Positions 59,850-64,000 of a stretch of DNA of 64,000 bases are shown in pieces. Where the stretch lies: positions 2,356,001 through 2,420,000 of the forward strand of contig JABYQN010000007.1 of NCBI GenBank assembly GCA_022606135.1, read 5' to 3'. A program made the translations under genes and the position numbers. How positions within the stretch are numbered: the stretch's first letter is position 1; every line of letters starts with the position of its first letter. The DNA is from Fomes fomentarius (lineage: Eukaryota; Basidiomycota; Agaricomycetes; Polyporales; Polyporaceae). The notes below the pieces were generated by a model. The model was not told where the DNA came from and made no database searches. It worked only from the letters and a program-made list of their open reading frames with translations.

Positions 59850-61314
59850 TCATACAGAGTTGAGCGGGAGCTCAATTGGACATGCCGCGTCGTTGACCTG
59901 GGTCGATGTGCTCTTCGTCCCGATAAGCCCGGCTATGTTCATGTCCAGTACGAGACGGAACGGTACAACTGTGATGTACACTACTGGTCAACAAATATAG
60001 AACAAATATCAGCGAATTGCGCACCTGGTCGCTTTTGGTCAGTGTAGACAGCTTTGTTACGACAGCCGTTGTACCAGTTGTTCCCTGTCATCCGCATGTA
60101 GTCAGTCAATACCTATCAACATAGGGGCAGTCACTGACAGGTGGCATCGGAATCGTTGATAGCACTGTAGGTGAAGTTCAGGTTGAGGTTGATGATGGGG
60201 AAACCGTGCGCAGGAACCGTGATGTGCCCCGTGTCTCCCTCCGCGACCGCTTTGGCGGTCTTGAGATCGAACACAGTTCCGTGGATGTTCTTGAACGAGA
60301 GGGGGAGGAAATTCGAGCCGGTGTCGGCCTGCAGTTTGATCAGCCCTGGGAAAGAGAAATTCGCGGGGGCTCGGCTGAACTCCGCAGGGATACTCTGGTT
60401 GAATGGATTCTCCGCAGGAGAGAGTGGCTGCACCACATTCGTGCTGAAGCTTGGCACTCGGGGAGGGTAAACGCCACTACGAGGGCAATGCTGCACGCAT
60501 TAGTGTAAGCCCAATCGTCTCCTCCAAGATCCTCATAACTGAATACGCACGCAGCACACAGCCCGAACATGAACCATGCAGTGAACCTTCTTGTGAAGTG
60601 CCGGCCGCAGAGGCCAGTCTCGCCTCGATTCCACCTCTTCCACTTTGAGGCGACGTTCTCCATCTTCTCCTCTCGTTTCGCTTTCTTTGACATACCCCGC
60701 AGTTCATCGGCCTTCCACTCTGCTCCGAGAGCTGGCACGGTCACCATCTCCACATTCCCTCCTGGCGTCTGCTCACCGCCGGCGAGCGACGCAGTAGAAC
60801 CCTTCGCAAAACTGCTAAATGAATTCATATTGAGGAAGAGTGTATCTTTGTACAATACAATCAGATAGAAACATACCCAGCTGGTTGTGCGCTGTATGGC
60901 GTGGGTGAGGGCACTTGGCGATAGCTTCTGTAGCATGAGCCCAATCACGACGATAACTCGGACGAGAAATGACCACACGCACCCGGTATCCCCCATCCCA
61001 AACGCCGTCGAGTACCTCGGACCTGCGTTGTTGAAGTCCGCATATACGTCCCACGCACCCGCAGCCTCCTCATCTGTTCCCTTGACTGGCTCCGTCCTCC
61101 CTGCGTCGAAGTATGAGCCCTGGTTGTATCCCGCAGTCGGTGCTTCGTATCCATCGGCGCGTGAAGCCCTGTTGGCGCCATAGAACGATGACGACGAGTC
61201 AACTCTGGGCCGTGCCGCGCCCGGTGGGAGGTTGAAGTCGGTGTTGAGGGCATCAACGGAGGAGCGGCGTCCGCCGTAGAATGACGAGACTGTCGACTTG
61301 CGGTCGTAATCCAT
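59850..61314 (-). CDS. Type II membrane protein, LEA-2-like ectodomain, uncharacterised fungal family
   Basis: The gene starts at 61314 (MDYDRKSTVSSFYGGRRSS). A Ser/Tyr/Gly-rich cytosolic part is followed by 'VEMVTVPALGAEWKADELRG' and the basic RRFT. One membrane anchor (AWFMFGLCAAIALVVAFTLP) is split by an intron. The extracellular part has 'PAEFSRAPANFSFPGLIKLQ', 'NFLPLSFKNIHGTVFD', 'INLNLNFTYSAIND', 'NNWYNGCRNKAVYTDQKRP', 'FRLVLDMNIAGLIG' and ends in PIELPLNSV. I placed introns at about 60990-60815, 60550-60450, 60170-60095 and 60040-59965 by splice sites and frame. The ectodomain layout is that of a widespread basidiomycete protein family resembling LEA-type beta sandwiches. Its function is unknown to me. 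Confidence 0.75.
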
Positions 61315-62415
61315 TGTGGTGGTCGTGAGCCGTCGTCAGAGCGTGTAGTGTAGAAAAAGTGGGAGTAGATTGATAGCCAAGGAGAGCAAGGGTCGGACGT
61401 CGGCGAGAGTTGGACGGCCGAGGACGCGGGTAACGATGGGGAAGAGTCTGAAGACGGCGAGAACGCCGCTCGGCCCTCCCTCCCCTCATCATCTGCTAGG
61501 CGCCTGTTTGGGTGGCTGAAGGAGCGTACAGTCACTTGCAGCACTTGTCTCTTCCCATTCTTCCACCTCTAGGTTTCTCTGCTGGCTTGTGGTGGGGGCC
61601 AGGAGAGCAAGAGCAGCGAGTAGAAGTCGAGAGAAGCAGCGCCGCTGTCAGTCGGAGTGATCCGTGCGGCTCCTGTGCCCCTTGACGGGCATTCGATGGC
61701 ATCTCAGATAGGCCAGGCGAGAGAGAATCTCCCGGATCGATCATCGTCCTCTGTCCAATCCAAGGAGGCTGTAATGTCTCCATCCAAGAGGGCTGGAAAG
61801 TCTTTGAGTCGAGGGGGCTGTATCGTCTCGGAGGAGTCCTGCATACCTCAGCCTGAGGCCGTCTACATCAGCCTGAGGCCGTCTACATCAGCCTGAGGCC
61901 GTCTACATACCGGTGTGGTCTCAGAAGTGTGCGCCCCGGCCGGTATGTGTGCATCTGTGACCGTCGAGCCGGTATTCTTCAGCTCAGTTACAGAGATTGC
62001 GTTGTACTCGAGTACAGACCTGTCTGATCGCCCAAGACTGCGAGATGATTGGCGTCCGAGTTCGTCGTTCTTTGTCGTGAAACTGCCAGGGTCGCGACCA
62101 GTGCCGACCATTCGAGTAAAGACAGAAAAAAAGCTTGGAATATGTTCGCGGATACTAGTAAAGAGACTCGGAGCTACTAACACAGAGACGGCGGACTCGG
62201 AGAGAAACACAGTCACTGCGCCTGACGCGACACAGCAGGCGCCCAAACGCGGACTTGCCCGCGCCGCTCCTCTCGCCCGCCGCATCTCTCCTCCCGCCAT
62301 CTCCGACTCCTCTCCTACACTCGCCCACACCGCACCACCCTCCAACGGCTGGAAACAAACCGCAGCGCTCGCATTTCGGCACTTGAACGTATCCGGCATC
62401 AATCTGGCCAGCACC
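61315..62415. other. Intergenic region with a 20-bp triple repeat
   Basis: Open frames exist on both strands but lack domains. The tandem repeat inside has a period that is not a multiple of three, arguing against coding. It probably holds divergent promoters for the genes on either side. Confidence 0.45.
61849..61908. repeat. 20-bp tandem repeat, three perfect copies
   Basis: The unit CAGCCTGAGGCCGTCTACAT is repeated exactly three times. Confidence 0.95.
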
Positions 62416-64000
62416 ATGACGACATGTTCATTCCGAGGTAAGCTCATTTCTCGCTATCCTGTGCGTGCTATCTTGGAACTTGAGCATGGAATCAGAATCA
62501 TGAGAGCCAACAACTCACTTGTATAGTTCTTTTTTATCTTGTTGTTTGCCGGCCGGGACTTGGACTCGAGAACCAAGGTACGTCTAGGAGGTGGTCAGTC
62601 GCAGCGGCCGCGGACTTGTATTACTGACATAGAAGGCAAAGACGGACCTGTCATGACCCCGCAACATTCAGATCGAAACAACGGCTCTACTCCCCAGCAA
62701 AGGTATGTCCGTGGAGTGACGAGTTGCAGTCTCGGATGCATGATACTGACCTGCAATCCAGAGACGGTCGCACCATTGTATGCGACACGCCGCCTTCAGA
62801 TCTTACGACGGCGCTGCAGAGTCTCAACAACGAGACCTTCTCAGGCATCAACTTTGATGTCAACGCGCTGCCCCTTCCGAACGTGACGTTCTATGACCAA
62901 ATCGACACCTCGGTCGTCGACGACCTCAGCCGTGACCCGTCTCGCCACGGAGCTCCGACAAGGCGGCGGAGATGCATGATGTTCCGCTCGCAAATGAGAA
63001 GCAGCCGCCACTGCTCCAGGACCCACCTCCGCTAGTCAAAACCCTCCCCGATGAAGTTGTTCGCCTCGCTATTGCCACGGACCAAGTCCGAACCGGGAAC
63101 GGTCACAGCGCCAATGCAACCCCAGCACGCAGCCCCGCCTCGACGCGCCTTCTGGCCTGCCACGGAGAACCTCTTCTCCTGCGATCCTGCAAAGACCAGG
63201 GCAGCGACGTGTCGTCTGCACACCACTCGGGCGATGAAGAGCTTGGCCTGCCTTACGACTCGCGTCCTGCCGAGCAAAACAGGTCGAGTCCGTCTCGGTT
63301 CGGTGGGGCGTCAACCACTCTCATGGACAACGCCGGTACTCAGAGAGTAAAGGTACGTTCAGGAGGTGGGTCGCATCCTCGGATTATGATACTGACATGC
63401 AATGCTGGAAACTCGCATGTGACACGTGCGACACTCTTCGGCCATTGTCCGGGAGCCCACATCGACGGGAGCTGAATGCTTCGGACGACGTCGGCTCCCG
63501 AGGCCAGTCATTATATGCTCACCGGGAGTTCTCAAAGCACCAGACCATGAGGTGAGACTGATAGAGACATCGACCGTGTCAAGGTACGTTGACGAGGTGG
63601 GTCGCATTCTCGGATTGTCATACTTACAGGGAACGCAAAGATGGATGCACACTTGAGCCGACATCGACGAGAGCCAAAGGCTCCGGACCACGTCAGCCTC
63701 CCGCGCGCCTCCATCACAATCAGGTACGTCCGCAACCAGGAGGTAGGTCGCGATCTCGGATGATCTGACGTCAATGAGAGCTGGACGTGGTAGTCCCGGA
63801 CGACGATAGCTTACCGTGCACCTCCATCCCCTCGGACTCGATGGTGAGCCCGAATGCAAGTACGTCCACAGCTCAGAGCGTAGGAGGTAGGTCGTGTTCG
63901 GATGAGCTGACGGCGACGAGAGCCGGACGTGGTGAAGCTCTACCTGCCATTACACAGGCCCGTGCACCAGGCCGTGTTCGGCACGATCAGCACCGCGCAC
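62416..64000 (+). CDS. Unrecognised multi-exon gene, runs off right edge
   Basis: The first exons are well supported: 62416-62437, 62527-62577, 62633-62702 and from 62762. They give MTTCSFRVLFYLVVCRPGLG, which looks like a weak signal or anchor, then 'DGRTIVCDTPPSDLTTALQS' and 'FSGINFDVNALPLPNVTFYDQ'. After about 62940 the frame is unclear. A neighbouring frame (62972-63352) reads 'PPLLQDPPPLVKTLPDEVV' onward and ends at an AAAG/GTACGT donor, so another intron probably joins them. Short exons then alternate with similar introns to the window edge (donors at 63353, 63584, 63724 and 63860). No family is recognised. The coding model beyond 62940 is tentative. Confidence 0.5.
62578..63930 (+). 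repeat. Family of six mutually similar introns
   Basis: Sequences beginning at 62578, 62703, 63353, 63584, 63724 and 63860 share a donor GTACGT or GTATGT, then words like AGGAGGTGGGTCGC, CTCGGAT and a late CTGAC branch-point-like motif. The last three are spaced 140 and 136 bp apart, so exon plus intron appears to be the repeating unit. Confidence 0.65.

Noticed and set aside
61863..62447. Minus-strand 194-codon and plus-strand 203-codon frames overlapping each other
   Set aside because: They overlap antisense, lack domains, and the minus-strand one runs through a 20-bp tandem repeat with a non-triplet period.
63359..63859. Minus-strand 166-codon frame near the right edge
   Set aside because: Its internal peptide repeats (NPRMRPTS) are translations of the repeated plus-strand introns, whose splice signals are better evidence for the plus strand.

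Overview
The window is a piece of a fungal nuclear genome, almost certainly a basidiomycete of the Agaricomycetes (a polypore or relative is likely; the species cannot be named from the sequence). The grounds are genes split by many 45-75 nt GT-AG introns, moderately high GC, several FunK1-type protein kinases, fused P450-reductase (CYP505) genes, and a Harbinger-like transposon. There is no bacterial-style operon logic; genes are monocistronic on both strands. I found no tRNA, rRNA or CRISPR.

Layout. 1-3.2 kb: left arm with a FunK1 kinase running off the edge and a pepsin-like aspartic protease (both minus). 4.2-10 kb: two conserved single-copy-type genes, an RBM25-like splicing factor (minus) and a GH37 trehalase (plus). 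10.4-15.4 kb: right arm with a second aspartic protease and a second FunK1, in the opposite orientation to the left arm. 16.2-18.8 kb: a third, intact FunK1. 19-28 kb: gene-poor, decayed sequence holding two tiny single-pass membrane protein genes and a relic of a lactate-oxidising flavoenzyme gene. 28.2-30 kb: the intact flavoenzyme gene (lactate dehydrogenase/monooxygenase family). 30-35.6 kb: P450 fragments, a small MITE-like element and FunK1 no. 4. 35.9-45.7 kb: two tandem CYP505 fatty-acid hydroxylase genes (minus), the second broken by a nonsense codon. 46.1-50.9 kb: a 4.8 kb two-gene DDE transposon with about 512 bp terminal inverted repeats that read as the same sequence. 50.9-54.7 kb: a second copy of the 31-35.6 kb block with FunK1 no. 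5 (frameshifted). 54.7-55.7 kb: another flavoenzyme gene fragment next to a MITE-like element. 55.9-61.3 kb: housekeeping-type genes again (thioredoxin reductase, a tetraspanin-like protein, a type II membrane protein). 62.4-64 kb: the start of an unrecognised multi-exon gene whose introns resemble one another.

Overall picture. Conserved genes (RBM25, trehalase, thioredoxin reductase, tetraspanin) alternate with a fast-evolving zone where FunK1 kinases, CYP505, the lactate flavoenzyme and small membrane proteins are repeatedly duplicated, truncated and broken. The five FunK1 copies show different states: intact (16.2 and 32.8 kb), N-terminally eroded (1 and 12.9 kb, sharing the same lesions), and frameshifted (51.9 kb). 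Exon boundaries were placed by hand from splice signals and reading frame; for the genes where I give exon totals, the frame closes exactly.
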